Shown: positions 44,593-57,404, counted from the stretch's first letter. The stretch: DNA of 64,000 nucleotides from Posidonia oceanica (GCA_037176725.1 JAZBRS010000011.1:4960001-5024000), one strand, 5' to 3'. The notes: a model not told the origin generated them from the sequence alone. Program-made: numbers and translations.

Positions 44593-44802
44593 CGTTGAAC
44601 TTGCCCTGAGGCAGCGTCCAACACCTCTACTGGCGGTTTAATCCATTTTGCATTTATGTTAGCATGTTTTAGTTGCAACTCTGTAAGCTTGCTTTAAATG
44701 CTTCCCTTGATGCTTATGAATGTTATTGCATGATTTATGCCAAGTTTGGATCCTCTCTTGGATCTTTATTTCTTGCTTTAGCTCAGTGTGCCTCCTGCCT
44801 GT

Positions 44803-44853
44803 GTTGGACGCTGGTACACCCTGCGTCCAATGCTGGACGCTGGTGTGTCCAGC
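44803..44853 (+). repeat. D LTR hairpin module 3 (double)
   Basis: TTGGACGC/GCGTCCAA (44804-44811 / 44823-44830) followed by GCTGGAC/GTCCAGC (44832-44838 / 44847-44853). The second stem has C-G where the first has T-A. Confidence 0.85.
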
Positions 44854-45183
44854 ATCCTATCTATCTGCATGCTTGTACTTGCTACCATGCTTGAGTTTTG
44901 CCTCCTTTTAAGTTTTAAACTTGCTCCATGCATGCCTAGCAGTGTTTGGCCCTCATGGCAATCACCTTTCAAGTTTGCAAGCTTCTCTCCATGTTACATG
45001 TTGGATTGCATGTGTTTTATTTCCATTTTTTCCCCATATATGCTTCTAAAAATGTTTTATATGGAATGCTTGCTTAATCTACGTTGCATGCTCAAGTTTA
45101 GTCTGTTTTCTATAGCTTGCATGCATGTCTAAGTGATTTCCAAGCTCAGTTCCTTCTTACAGAATGATTTGCCACTTTTATGT

Positions 45184-45240
45184 GTTGGACATAGGGTCTG
45201 TCTGCGTCCTATGTTGGACGCAGATATGCTCTGCGTCCTA
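45184..45240 (+). repeat. D LTR hairpin module 4 (double)
   Basis: TTGGAC...GTCCTA then GGACGCAG/CTGCGTCC (45216-45223 / 45231-45238), loop of 7. Confidence 0.8.
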
Positions 45241-45413
45241 TTTTGCTACTCATCTGCTGTTGCCTAAATGCTTCCATGATGCTCTAATATTTTTTATTGG
45301 CTTGGTCTATGCTTGCATGTGTGTGTTTGGCCCTCTCAGTGGCTGTAGTCAAGCTTTCTTGGCTTTTTTATCAAGGTTTCTTATAGGTTCTTTAATATTT
45401 GTGCCTTCCCTTG

Positions 45414-45472
45414 TGTTGGGCGCTGGCATTCCTTGCGTCCTATATTGGACGCAGGTGTAGCTTGCGTCCTAC
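45414..45472 (+). repeat. D LTR hairpin module 5 (double)
   Basis: TTGGGCGC...GCGTCCTA then GGACGCA/TGCGTCC (45447-45453 / 45463-45469). Confidence 0.75.
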
Positions 45473-45583
45473 ACACTGGCTATGCTTTCTTCCTTGCATG
45501 CTTTGCAGATGCCCTTCTTTTGGACTTTTTACTCAATACCTGTACGCATGCTTAGCCTATACTTGTTTACAGCAACCTACATG

Positions 45584-45588
45584 CATGC
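45584..45588 (+). repeat. Target-site duplication, left of solo LTR E
   Basis: CATGC, identical to 51564-51568. Confidence 0.92.
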
Positions 45589-46107
45589 TGTAGCGATCCC
45601 GATCGGAATCAGGCTCGCTATTAGCGGCGATTGGATCCGAGGAAGAGGCTCGACTCGAAAACACTTAAAATCGAGGAGAAAAGAGAAAGATAAGACAAAT
45701 CAGAGTCGCCACCATGTCCATTAACGGGAGACAAGGAAAACCAGGGGAAATGCGTGAATCAACACGCAAAACCAAGCAAGAAATGCAAAGCAAAGCAATG
45801 CAAAGGAAACAAATGCAAATACATGCAAAAGAGATGACTCTAGCCTAGGATAAGGGCAGTATGGTCATTGCGGGCCAAAAGACAGGGCAAGGACTCCTGT
45901 TACGTGCGGGGAAGGTGTTAGGCACCCCCGACACGCCCGAGAATCGGTCTTTCTAGGCTTACGCTCGCATACGCAGGGAAATGCAGGATTGAATGCCTAT
46001 GTGCCTATGAATGCCTAAATGAATGCTCAAGGTGTGCTCTAAGTGGAGAGATGCAAGGCGAGGAAGTAAACGTGCTGTCTACGTGCTCAGCTACGCTGTC
46101 TGTGTTC

Positions 46108-46130
46108 CGAACCGGGCGAAACCTGGCTCG
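46108..46130 (-). other. GTTCG-type hairpin in solo LTR E
   Basis: Minus strand CGAGCCAGG, loop TTTCG, CCCGGTTCG; one G.U and one A.C replace the Watson-Crick pairs of the D copy. Confidence 0.6.
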
Positions 46131-46194
46131 TGAGAACTCCAGGCAGTAAGCATCACAGCCCTATATGCAAATGCAAGCGAAAAAGCAAAACGAC

Positions 46195-46470
46195 GGCAAA
46201 ACCATGCAATGCGATCGACATGCAAGAGAAAATGGTGCGAAACACGCAAAACGAGGCGAAAAACAAGAAAGTGCGCAAAATGATGCAAAAAGACAAGGTC
46301 GGCATGTAAAACGGGCGAGAAAGCAAGGCGACACGCAAATCGGTGCAAAAGACGATGACGGGCACGCAAAACTGTGCCAAAAACAGGGCGAGCACGCAAA
46401 ACGACGTGAAAGACAAAGCAGGCACGCAAAACGGTGCCAAGACGAGAGCGGGCACGTAAAGCGGTGCCAA
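46195..46470 (-). repeat. 30-bp minisatellite in solo LTR E
   Basis: CACGCAAAACGGTGCCAA-type units, complement of the A-type repeat; more degenerate than in A. Confidence 0.8.
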
Positions 46471-46614
46471 AAGCGGCGAAATAAAACCTCGGAAAAGCTA
46501 TGCGAATGCGAATGCAAATGCAAGGAAAAGATTAGAAGCAGTAAAAGGAGAAGCAGAACAGCGCACGTGTGAGAACAGGCGCTGTTCGGGGCCACACAAA
46601 GTAGGTGTGAAGAC

Positions 46615-46940
46615 CTACAAAGGGGTGGGTGAGCAAACGGAGGGATTACCACCTCTTTGCGACCGTTTCCCACTAAACCGTTCCACGATCTGTCTCGCAT
46701 GCTGCCCAAAGCTCGCGATGTGATCGGATCGTGGAAAAGGGGGAAGAAAGTCACATTAAGTGATAAATCCAAGGAAAACACAACACAAAACACCCAAGAG
46801 TACGCAAAACAGGGATCTGAGTTGATAGACAAGAAGAGGAGGTCCTATTCTACATGCTCAAAGAGACAGAAATCGAAAACGAGGAAAACTATGCAAATGG
46901 CATGCAAATGAATGCAATGCAGGAGTTCAGGAGGACATAC
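46615..46940 (-). other. Putative intron in solo LTR E
   Basis: Minus-strand donor TTCCAG/GTATGT and acceptor CCCCTTTGTAG/G, 326 nt. Donor bases differ from A (GTAAGT) but stay a good site. Confidence 0.55.
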
Positions 46941-49900
46941 CTGGAAATCCGAGAGCCTGATCTGAGATCTGCTTGGTCCATGCTGAAGAGCGCTTTGCTG
47001 CGGTCGCCTGGGCAGCTTACTTGAGAAGATCCAACGGCCAGATCGGAAGATATCGCAGCTTCAAGGCAGGAAGGCTAGAACAGGGGAGAAGAACAGATCT
47101 AGGTGTTCAGGAGGTCCTAGGGATGTGCAAAAGGTCCTCCCAAGTGAAGGAGAGCTAAAGGTGCTTAGTGCGTGCAAAGGGATGCTAAAATGCAAAGCTA
47201 AATGAATACAGGATGCATGCAAGAGGCAAGAAAAGGCAAGAGGGGAATTTTTAGAAAACAGAGGTTTAAATGCCATTTTGAAAAAGAGAGGGGGCTAAAT
47301 GCAATTTTTCAAAAAAGGATGGGGCCCACAGGAGAGAGTTTTGAAAACAGGAGAGGGCAGAGGGATATTTTGCAAAAGATTGGGCTCAGAAAGCTATTTT
47401 GAAAAGAGGGCATGCATTGGAAGATGTTTTGAAAACAAATGGAAATCAGAGGGTAATTTTGGAAAAAACTAGGGTCTAAAGTGCAAAGTTTCCAGAAAAC
47501 AGGGTTCTGGGAAGTCCGGGAATGCAAGTGGAGGGTCTACATGCAATTTTGTAAGCATAGGAGCTAAGATGCAACTTTAGGGGCAAAACAGTCTTTTTAC
47601 ATGATTTTTAAAGGATGCAAGGATCTATGTGTAATTTTTGAATCATGCAGGGGTCAAATATGCAATTTTATATGGTAAACATGCTCTGGAATCAGAAGAC
47701 AGGACTGATGTGCAATTTTTGGGAAAAACAGGGTTAAAAATGCAATGCAATAAGCCAAAATGCATGGAAAACAGTTACTGTCCATTTAAAATGGACCTAC
47801 ATGCAAAAATAAGAAAACAGGGGGGCAAATATGCAATGCAACAAGCAGAAATTAAAAATTAAACCTAAGTTCTACAGTGCAGAGGATGAAAGTGCAAAAA
47901 TGAGAAAAGACAGGGGTCTGGAATACAATATAATAAGACAAAGTTCATGCATTTAAATTAAATAAACTACTGTAGATCCGGGATGCAAAAATTAAAAACA
48001 GAGGGGCTAAAATATAAAAAATTACAACTAGAATGCACAGTAAAAGGACTGAAGGGCAAATACAGAGAAACACAAACACTTAATGTAATTTAGCATGGTT
48101 TTAAATGAAAAAGACAGCAGATTAAATGACATAAGGACCAGAACGCAAAAATAAGAAAACTTAGACCAAACATGCAATATTTACTAGCAAACTATACAAA
48201 CGGAAAAATAAATAAACAGTAAACGGCCGACGGCCGTGGGCACTGTAGCAGCAGGCTGCCAGCGCCCGCGACCGCCGGCACAGGGCTGCTGGAGACGCGC
48301 GGGTGGGCGGAGGAGCTGCTCCTGACGCTGACGGAGGTCGGACGGTGCTCGGCAGAGGTCGACGCGGACTGGAACGAGCTGGAGCGGTCGCCGGAGGTCT
48401 GCAGAGCTTCAGAAGCTTCGTCCGACCGATCGACGCAGCGACACTGCGTTCTGAGGGCCGGAGAACGTTCCTAAGACCCGTGCGGACCTGAGGCAACCAC
48501 CGGAGCTACGTTCTACTGGACGGAGCTGTGAGACGACCGGAGAACTGCGCTGGAGAAGACGACCGGAGCGGCGAGCAGAAACGGGGCAGGAGGGCTGGAA
48601 ACTTACTTCTAAGGGGTTGAGAAGCAACAGGGGGAGAAGAGGGAGCTGAGGGTGTGAAGAAATACCTGGTTCCGCGTCTGGAACGTGCTCCCGACCTCGG
48701 CAGTTCCGGAGCTGGCCGGCGACGTTCGTCCAGTCGCTGCAGTGGTCGTCGGGCGCTCGCGGAGGTTGGAGCTGCTTCAGGACGATCTTCCGGTGCTTCC
48801 CAGACGTCCGGACGTGAGCTTCGAAGCTCGGAGCAGAATCTGGCACTTTTGGGTTCTCAGAAAGGAACCGGAGGTCGGAGGGGTTGTTTGCTGCTCGTCA
48901 GACTGGACGGGTGGTTCCGGATGACTGCTGGAGGTTCGGGGAGTGATTCCGGAGGGTCAAATTGGGTTTCTGGAGAGTGTGGAGAGAGACTGGAGGTTGG
49001 TCTGGTTTCTGATCAGCGGGAGTGATAGGTGTTTGTAGTGAAAATCTTGGTCTGTGGTGAGGGAGAGGGCTGAAGGTCAGGTGCTTCGGGAAGGTGGAGG
49101 TCAGGGGATTATCTGGGTGGAGTTTGGGAGGATGTGGTGGACGGTGGTGAAGGCAATTGCAGGTGGGTCTTGAATTGGCTTACGGGTGGAGTTTCAGGTG
49201 GTCTGGGGGTGTTTTAGTAGTGGAATGGCCGTGAAGTGGAGGGGGAAGGGTACTGATGTGCTGGGTGAATTTGGAGGATGAAATGGGAGAGAAATGAGGG
49301 CCGGAATGGGCTTGGTATCTGAGGAAAAAGAAGGGGAAAGGCTGCTGAATTCAGAGGGAGAAGAAGGAGTTGTTTGCTTGGGAATTCTCTCTGGACTTCA
49401 GCTCTCTCTCCGGGATGCAAAGAACTCCCTCAGGCTCTCTCTTCCTGCTCTCTCCTTTCTGGAATTGGAGGGTGAAGAGGAAGAGGAAAGGAGGTCGCTC
49501 AGGTGGGGAGAATGCTACTGATACTCTCTGGTTTCTCTCTCAGGTTTGCTGATAACTAACTGATGAGCCCGGATCTCTCCTTCTCTCTCTCTGGATGATC
49601 AAAAGACGAAAAAAAAAGAGGAGATGACTGGAGGGTTATATCAGGAGGAGTTGCCGGTGCGCGCGCTGGGATTTTTTGAATTCAACGGCGTCGCACTGCA
49701 GCTGAGGAGATGGGTGCCGGCGAGACGACGGGCATTGAATGCCTCCCAGAATTGGTGCTGAGAGAAGAGAGGAGCGGCGAGCTGCTGTGGACTGATGAGA
49801 TGGAAGCTTCGAATTTTAAATGGTGGAGGGAGGGCTGTAGCTGGCCGCTCGCGGGAGAAAACGGTGGAGAGAAGAAAAAAGAATGCAGAAGGTTGAGGAA

Positions 49901-51563
49901 GAAGAAGAAAGAAGGAGGCCGGACTGTGGGCTGAAGGAAAAAAGAAAAGAAATAAAGGAGGAAGGGAGAAACGGGCCAACGGGCCCAGTAAGGAAGGAAA
50001 AAGAAAGAAAATGAGGAAGGAAGAAGGAAAGAAAGAGAGGAAAAAGAAAGGAAATAAAATTTAGGAAAAATAGATTAAAAATAAGCAAAAATACCAGAAA
50101 GGTTGTGTTGTGAGTTAGGATTTTAATTGGGTTTTTTAATGATTGTTTCGGGTTAATTAGTGTGTTTTGGGCTTGATTAGGGTTTTAGGGTTTTGGTTTT
50201 GCTTTTAATTAGTTTCCACTTGATTAAATGTTTGTTAAACCTTTTTAAATTGTTTTAAAAATTGTGTTTCCCTTGTTGGACACTTAGGATATTGATTAGG
50301 ATTTTTTTTAGGATTTATTTTCGTATTAATCAGGGTTGTTTTCAGGTTTTTTAAGTCTTGGTCTTCTTAGGGTTTTTTTCTTTCTTAAGTCTTTTAAATT
50401 ATGCTTTGATTTTTATTTGTTGATTTTTCTTGAAGTTTTTAGTTAGATTTTTCTGGTTTGATGGGGTGTTTTTAAGTCTTTCTTAATGTGTTTTTCTTTT
50501 CCTTTTAATTAAGCTTTTTAATTTGTTTTTTCTTAGGTTTGTTAGGTTAAGTCTTTTGCTTCTTTAATTATTTGTTTTAATGTTTGTTTTTTGATTCTTC
50601 TTTTTAGGGTTTGTTTTTTAATTCTTCTGATGGGGTTTTTACTCTTGGTGGGTTCTGATTTCATTTTAGTTTTTTTCTTGATTTTTCAGTGTTTTCTTTT
50701 GATTTGTTTTGCATTTTTTAGCTTACATGCTTGGTTTTCCTTTTAGCTTGATTTAGTTAAGTTTAGGTTTTTAATTGCTTGTTTAATGTTTTTTAATTAT
50801 TTTTCTTAGGGTTCTGATTTGTTTATTTTATGTTTTGGGGTTTTACAGATTTTTAGGAGTTTTTATGGATTTTTGCAAGAGAAAGAAAAGGGAAAGAGAA
50901 GGAGGAAAGAAATGGAAAAAAGAGGGAGATAAAAGGAAAAGAGATAGGTTGAAGGAAAAGGATTTTTTGAAAATTAGGGAAAGTGTTAAAAATAAAGTAA
51001 AAATAGGGATAAGATAGAGGAAGGATAGAAGCACAAAGGGGGCCCACAGCCAGACCAGAGAAGGAGCAAGAAGGGGATGAAAAGAGAGATGATAATCAGG
51101 AGAGAGAGAAGAGAGAGAAAATGATAATCCCGGAGAGAGAAAAGGATAATTTGGGTGAATGGAGGTCTTAAAGGTCTTGGAATGGGATGAAAACTGGTGA
51201 GTGGGCAGTCTAGGGTTTGAGGTGTTGGTTCTGAAGTTTTGGTTTGATTCTAAGAAGGTTTTGGAGGGGTTTTAAGGTGTAGAAAAAGGGGAGTTTTGCC
51301 TAGGTTTTCTAGGGTTTTTGGGAATGGTCTAAGTTTGAGAGTTTCTAAGTTCTTGGGTAGGCTTGTTAAGTGGGTGTTGGTGGGTTTTCCTATGGATTTT
51401 GGTTAGGTTTTGAGCTTGGGAAGAAGGGTAAAGGCTTAGGTCAAGTTTGCTGGGTTTTGAAGGGTAAAGAAGAGAGTTAGGGTTTGGTTTGTTTTGGGTT
51501 TGAGTCCAGCAATCACTAGGAGGGCTCCAAGTGGTCCAAGCCTGCCAAGATGGGGTGTCAACA

Positions 51564-51568
51564 CATGC
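51564..51568 (+). repeat. Target-site duplication, right of solo LTR E
   Basis: CATGC, identical to 45584-45588. Confidence 0.92.
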
Positions 51569-51642
51569 CTTAATGTTTTACTCATTGCTTTTCATGCCAT
51601 ATTGTTGTGTTCCTGTCTGCACCTTGTTGGAGGTAGAGGCTT

Positions 51643-51683
51643 CATGCGTCCAACGTTGGACGCTATGCTCTCTGGCGTCCAAC
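51643..51683 (+). repeat. D LTR hairpin module 6 (double)
   Basis: A decayed first hairpin (TTGGAGG...GCGTCCAAC), then GTTGGACGC/GCGTCCAAC (51655-51663 / 51675-51683), a perfect 9-bp stem. Confidence 0.85.
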
Positions 51684-51856
51684 ACCCTGTAATGCTTAAA
51701 TTATGTTCTGTGCTTACATGCTGCCCTTAAATCGCTTCTGGTTTGTTGCCTTGATTGCTCTGCATGTATTCTACTGCTCCATTGCATTTGCATTGCATTC
51801 ATATAGCTAGAATGCATGTTTTCCAAATTGCATGGCTACTGTTTGCCTCTGTCTGT

Positions 51857-51913
51857 GTTGGACGCCCTCTAGTCCTGCATCCAACATTGGACGCAGGTGG
51901 TAGCTGCGTCCAA
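51857..51913 (+). repeat. D LTR hairpin module 7 (double)
   Basis: GTTGGACGC...GCATCCAAC followed by TTGGACGCAG/CTGCGTCCAA (51887-51896 / 51904-51913), a perfect 10-bp stem with 7-nt loop. Confidence 0.85.
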
Positions 51914-52198
51914 CACTTACAGATGGCTGAACTTGGTTTTAAGTCGTCGCTTTTATTTCGCTTGCCGTTTTCCTTGTTTTATTGCCTCTAATACATGCCT
52001 ATGACACCCATGCATGTTGTCGGGACCCCGGTTTCAGTTTTACGCCTTGCATAGCGTGCTTTCCCGTGGTTTTCGCCTCGGACCTGTTTTACTTGCTTTC
52101 CCTTTGCATGTCGCTTGCATTGCGTGGTTTTAGTGGCATTTTGCTTTATCGCCTGCATTTTGCATTTAGGCAGTGATGCTTACTGCCTGAAGCTCTCA

Positions 52199-52221
52199 CG
52201 AACCAGGGTTCGCCTGGTTCG
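52199..52221 (+). other. GTTCG-loop hairpin in D LTR
   Basis: CGAACCAGG, loop GTTCG, CCTGGTTCG: perfect 9-bp stem, in an LTR whose U3 is unrelated to the A type. Confidence 0.75.
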
Positions 52222-52783
52222 GAACACAGACAACGCTGCTGAGCACGTAGGCTGCACGTTTAATTTCCCATGCATGGCATTCAGGCATTTAGGCATCAAA
52301 GCATTCATAGCATGGCATAGCATCTGTCGCCCCCTAGGTATACAGTTAAAGGCAATCACTTGTCGAATTCCTGCAAATGCGAGCGTTTAGCCAAGAAAGA
52401 CCGATTCCTCGGGCATGTCGAGGGTGCCTAACACCTTCCCCGCACGTAACAGGAGTCATTACCCTTTCTCTCGCCCGCAATGACCATTTTACCATCATCC
52501 TTGGCACGAGTCATCCTTTTTGCATAACATTGCATTCATTTGCTTGTTTTCTATGCTTTTCCTTGGTTTTCCTCGTCTTCCCGATAATAGACTAGGTGGC
52601 AACTCCCTTTTGTCTTATCTTTTATTTTATTCGTGTTTTCCTGGTGTTTTCGAGTCGAGATTCTCCTTGGCTTCACTACTGACCGTGACTTCCCTCCATC
52701 TCTCATGGCACGATCGCATCGTGAGCTATGGTAGCGTTGCGAGGACCGCCATGGGGCCCGAGCGGCGGACGGTCATAGGAAAG

Positions 52784-52802
52784 TGGCAACTCTGCTGGGG
52801 AT
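52784..52802 (+). promoter_or_regulatory. Primer-binding site of element D
   Basis: TGGCAACTCTGCTGGGGAT, two differences from the A site. Confidence 0.75.
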
Positions 52803-52803
52803 T

Positions 52804-53716
52804 CAGACTCCGGCATTCGTCTTTGGCTTTTCGCTTGCATTATTTTTGCTCGTGCTTGCCCTACCTTGCTTTATTGCTTGCTTTATGCCTGCTTCTTTGC
52901 TTTATTACTTGCCATGTGCCTGTTTACTTGCCTTATCACTTACATTGCATTTACTTGCTTTATTTATGAATTATACATGCCTAAATACTTGCTTGTCGCA
53001 CTATACATGCCTTTTGAGTGGTGAACGCTTTATTTTACACAATTGCTATGACACCCCACATGCACATGCCATGCATACCTGCCTTTTGACATGCTAAGTG
53101 TTTATTTTTCCACTATCATGTCCACATACACATGCACATGCCATGCCCATGCCTTTTGCAGTGATTGTATGTTGTTTGCTTACCATGTTTGGGTGATTTT
53201 CTTCCCCTTTTGCATTAGGCCTAAGGACAACTAAAGACTGGTTGCTCCCTCCCCCTTGGCAATTAAAAATAGCAAGTAAAAGTCAAATCTAGGATCAACT
53301 AGAGATGCTAACACACCTTCACCCCCTTGGGTTAATAAAACGTGCAAGATTAAAAAACTTTAATCATTTTGCATGAATCATCATATAGGGCATTCATCTT
53401 CTCATCTGAGCTTACCTATCAATCAATCTGAGAAGGATAGTCTCGGTCTCTCGTCCAGCTGCTTTGGCACAGGGCGAGTCGATTGGTCTGTCCCCCCTTG
53501 TCAAGGGCTGTGTCGGTGCTACTAGAGGGTACAGCCCATGCCTCGGTAGGGTCAAGGCCACTACTGCGCCATCCGTTATACCTGAGCTCTAGGCCAGGGT
53601 CTAGACGAGAGCCTTATTTTCTGACCGAGTCAGTGACCCGCACACTTGTGAGTCTGAAGTAGACAACCTACTAGGACACACTAGATTGGTGAGAGAGAGC
53701 ATGCTAGAAAGCATAC
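52804..53716 (+). other. Element D leader, first part
   Basis: No gene; homologous to A 4206 onward (shared GTTAATAAAAC, GGTCAAGGCCAC-like and AGAGAGAGCATG blocks). Interrupted by solo LTR F at 53717. Confidence 0.75.
53712..53716 (+). repeat. Target-site duplication, left of solo LTR F
   Basis: CATAC, identical to 59618-59622. Confidence 0.92.
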
Positions 53717-56700
53717 TGTTGACACCCCATTTTGACAGGCTGAATCAATGGAATCCTTCTGGTGGCTTCTGAACCAAAACCTAGATCCAAAACCACACCT
53801 TTCTCTTCATCCTTCACTTTAAATCAAGCCCAAAACAAAACCTAGAATCACACCCATTTCCTAAACCCAAAAGCCATCCAAAAATCATAGCAAAACCCAT
53901 CCTTCCTAACCTAGAAAACCCACCAAAAAATCCTTAGACTTTCAAACCAAAACCACTCCCAAAAATCCTAGAAAATCTAGGTAAAACTACCTTTTTTCTA
54001 CACCTCAAACCCTTCCAAAACCTTCCAAAATCCAACTTCAAACCCTAGGTCAAACACTAGAAACCCTAGGCCACACACTCACCAAATCCCACCTCATTTC
54101 CAAGCCTCTACCCCCTTCATCTCTCTAAATTATCCTTTTCTCTCTCCAAAATTATTCTTTTCTCTCTCCTCTCTATCCTCCTTCTTATTCTCCTTCTTTT
54201 CCTTCCCTTCTCTCTCCTTTTCTTGCTTGGCAGTGGACCTACCTTGTGCATCTCTCCTTCCTGTATTTTATCTGTATTTTTATTTTATTTTTTGTCTTAT
54301 CTCTTGATTTTCTAATATTTAATTTCCTTCCTCCCCTCTCTTTCTTCTTTCTTTCTCCATTTCTTTCTTTTCTTCTTCCTCTCCTTTTCCTTTTCTTTTG
54401 TTCCACTAAATCTTTAAAATTCTAATTAGAAAAAGGAAAACAAAGAAAAACAAATCAAAACCTTAAAAAGAAATAATTAAAAAACTTGAACAAACAATTA
54501 AAAAACAAAAACCCAACTAAAACCAACTAAAAAACTATGAATGCAATCTAAAAAATACAAGACAAACAAAAAGAAAATGCTATTAAAAACAAACAAAAGA
54601 AGAATATAATCAAAACAAACAAAAGCAAGAACCCTATTAAAAATAACAACAAATCAAAAACAAATCCTAAAAAAGAAGAAACAATCAAAAAACCCTAAGA
54701 TAAGTAATTAAAAAAAACAATTAACAAATCTAAGGAAACAATTAAAAAACAATTTAAAACACTTAATTAAAAAGAAAAAAGAGGAGAAACCTAACAAGAA
54801 GAACTCAACTTAAAAACAATTAAAAAACTTAATAAACATTTAAAACAAAATTAAAAAACAATTTAAAGGAAAACTTAAGAAAAAATCATAAAAACTTAAA
54901 ACAAAAACTAAAACCCCTCTCAACCCTAATTAACTAATTAAAAAACAATCTTTTAAAAACCTAATTAAAAATCCTAACTTAAAAACAACTACTTTAAAAA
55001 TGTTTTCAAATCTTTTTTTATTTTATTTTAATTTTCTTCTTCCTTTTCTTCCTTTCCTTTTTCTTTCTTTCTTTCTCTTTCCTTTTCTTTCTTAATTGTC
55101 ATTTCATTCTTTTGCCGGCCTGGTCCACCATTCCTCCACCTTCTCCCCTCCTCTCTTTCTTTTCTTTTTTCTTTCTTTCTTTTCCTTCCGCACTCAAGCC
55201 CAGCGCATCTGCCAGCAAATCCTTCCTCCTTCCCTCCTTTCCTTCTTCTTCAACTTCTTTTTCTTCTCCCGCGAAGCTGCAACAGCATTCTCCCCTCCTT
55301 TTGAAATCAAAATCTCCCTCTCCATCAGATCATCCACAACACCTCCCTTCTCTTAGCTCTCTCAGCCCTTTCTTCGACGGCATTAACTCCTGTCGCCCTC
55401 ACCGGTCGCGGCCATCAAGCACCTGTTCTCCGCGCTGGTGGAATTCGAATTCCACAGCTCGCGCGCAGCTCCCATTCTTCCTCCTTGATAAAACCCAGCC
55501 CTTCAGCATCCTTCCCCACCTTTTTGCCATCTAAGAGAGAGCCTGAGGGAGTGTGAGAATCCCAGAGCAATTCCCTCCTCCTCTGCAAAATTCAGCATTT
55601 TCCTCCTCCTCCTTCACTCTGAAATCTAGACCTTCAAGTCCCTTCAAATCCTTCCAAATCCATCCCCCAAACTCACCTAGAATCCCAACATCCTTCTCCA
55701 CCCATTCCACTCTACGAACCTACCCAGAAACATCCCCAAAGCACCTGAAGTTCCAACACCAGAACCCAAATACCTTCCTTCCAAATTGCCAACTCCATAG
55801 ACCCCAGAACCAACCCAAATTCCTCCCTTCAACTCACCTGAACACCACCTTCCCAAACCACCCAACATCACACCTTCACACTCACCACAGCCTGAACCCA
55901 ACACCACAAACAGTTGCGCCAACTTCTGACCAGAAATCACCCAGCTTGCCAACTTCCAACCCAGGCCTCCACTGTCCAATTCGAGCCTCCAAACACCTTC
56001 ACCAGACACCCAGAAGCTCACCAGCACCCTCCATTCAGCCCGAGGAGCGACATACCACCACCCCCACCTCCTGCTGTCTCTGCAACACCCAAACAACTGA
56101 TTTCTTCCGCCGACCAGCAACCTTGCGTCTGAGCATTCAGCAAGCTCCAGAGCAATGCGTGGAGCAGATCCAGACCTTCACGAGCCGTCGAGGACACCTC
56201 CAGCAGCCAGACCATCCTCACTGCCGCCTGGAAAAGCCACCTACGTCGGGGGAAGAATTCGGTCGTCGAATCAGGTGCCTATCTTCCCCAGTAGCTTAGA
56301 TTTCTTCTCTTCTTGCTCCTCGACCCGTTAGACTAGGGTTTAGCCGCCTGTCGCCCGAGGTCAACCCTGCCGCTGACCCGTCTTCTCCGACGAGCATCTA
56401 CGCTCGAATCACCGCTCCAGCCCCCAAATCCCTCACCGTTGATCGCCCAAGCACTGTGGAGCCTCCAGAAGCGCAGCCCTGCCCTCCGTTTCCACCACCG
56501 GCACTTCGATCCTTCGATCTGCTTCCAGAAGCTCTGTAGAGCTTCGCCGCCCTCTCCGGTCAGCTCCAGGCCTTGTCATGGCGCGACGACCACCCTCCGG
56601 CCTCCGTGCATCTCCGGCGAAGCTTCCCAGCACCTCAGCGCCGCACAAGCACCCCTTCTTCCCCGGCTCCGGTCTCTGTTAGCATTTCGCTACAGTGATC

Positions 56701-57404
56701 TGATTATTTAAATGCCAATCGCTTCCTTTGCTGATTATTTTTCCTTAGCTTATGAACTTTGCCCTAAAATTGCATTTTTCCCTTGCTGTCTTGCTTATTT
56801 GCTTTCCAGTCTTGCCATCATTTAAGATTCATTTAATTCTGAAATAAAATCTTATGAAATTGCATAAAAGTATGTGTTTTCACTTATTTGCATGTTAATC
56901 CTGCTGCTGTATAAAAACTTCTGTTTTCTTTTAGTTTAGGCCCAGTTCTTTATTTTCTTTGCATGTTAGCCCTCTGCAGTTATAGTTTTTTTAGTTTTTC
57001 TTTAATTCCAGCCTAGTTACTTATTTTATTTGCATGTTGATCCTACTCTAGTTCAAAATAACTTTCTGTCTTTTAATTTCCAACCTAGTTATTTATTTTA
57101 TTTGCATATTAGTCCTGCTCTAGTTCAAATATCTTTTCTGTTCTTTATTTTCCAGTCCAGTAGCTATTTATTTTTGCATCTAAGTCTTGTGGTTCTTAAA
57201 TGTCATTTAAATATCTGCTTTTATCTTATTGCATTGCTTTTTAGTCTTGCTTTTTACTTTATTTGCAAGTCAGTCCTCTGATCTGTTGTTAAATTCATTT
57301 AATTTCTTATTTTACCATACTGCATTGCACTTTTATCCTGCTTTATTTTATTGTTGCACTTTGGTCCTTTGCATGCATGCACATCATTTATTTGCATTTT
57401 TTCC

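Larger units (their letters stand above)
43407..45588 (+). mobile_element. Element D 5' LTR, first part (interrupted by solo LTR E)
   Basis: Starts TGTTGACACC within element C DNA. Together with 51569 to about 52775 the LTR is about 3.4 kb. U3 is unlike A and B apart from the start. It contains a CT-rich start, a GC-rich block (43620-44640) and five of the seven TTGGACGC hairpin modules. The second part joins exactly at the CATGC duplication. Confidence 0.87.
45589..51563 (-). mobile_element. Solo LTR E, A-type, minus strand (5975 bp)
   Basis: Minus strand starts TGTTGACACCCCATCTTG (51563) and ends CGGGATCGCTACA (45589). It is flanked by CATGC duplications with no internal region, i.e. a product of LTR-LTR recombination. 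The A/F anatomy is kept: A-rich zone (complement of 50050-51010), GC-rich block (48220-49000), intron sites, 30-bp minisatellite, hairpin and GGTGCCTAACACC tract. The terminus is about 40 nt shorter than A, lacking the CTTTGGCAGTGTGCATGG block, and the sequence is clearly diverged, so it is a separate subfamily. Confidence 0.9.
51569..52775 (+). mobile_element. Element D 5' LTR, second part
   Basis: Continues the D LTR after E: hairpin modules 6 and 7, acceptor-like GCATTTAG/GCAGTGATGC, GTTCG-loop hairpin, R/U5-like tract (52395-52455) and a terminal block with CACGATCGCATCGTG. The exact 3' end is uncertain: CGGTCA at 52775 is the last CA before the primer site, leaving 8 nt. Confidence 0.75.
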
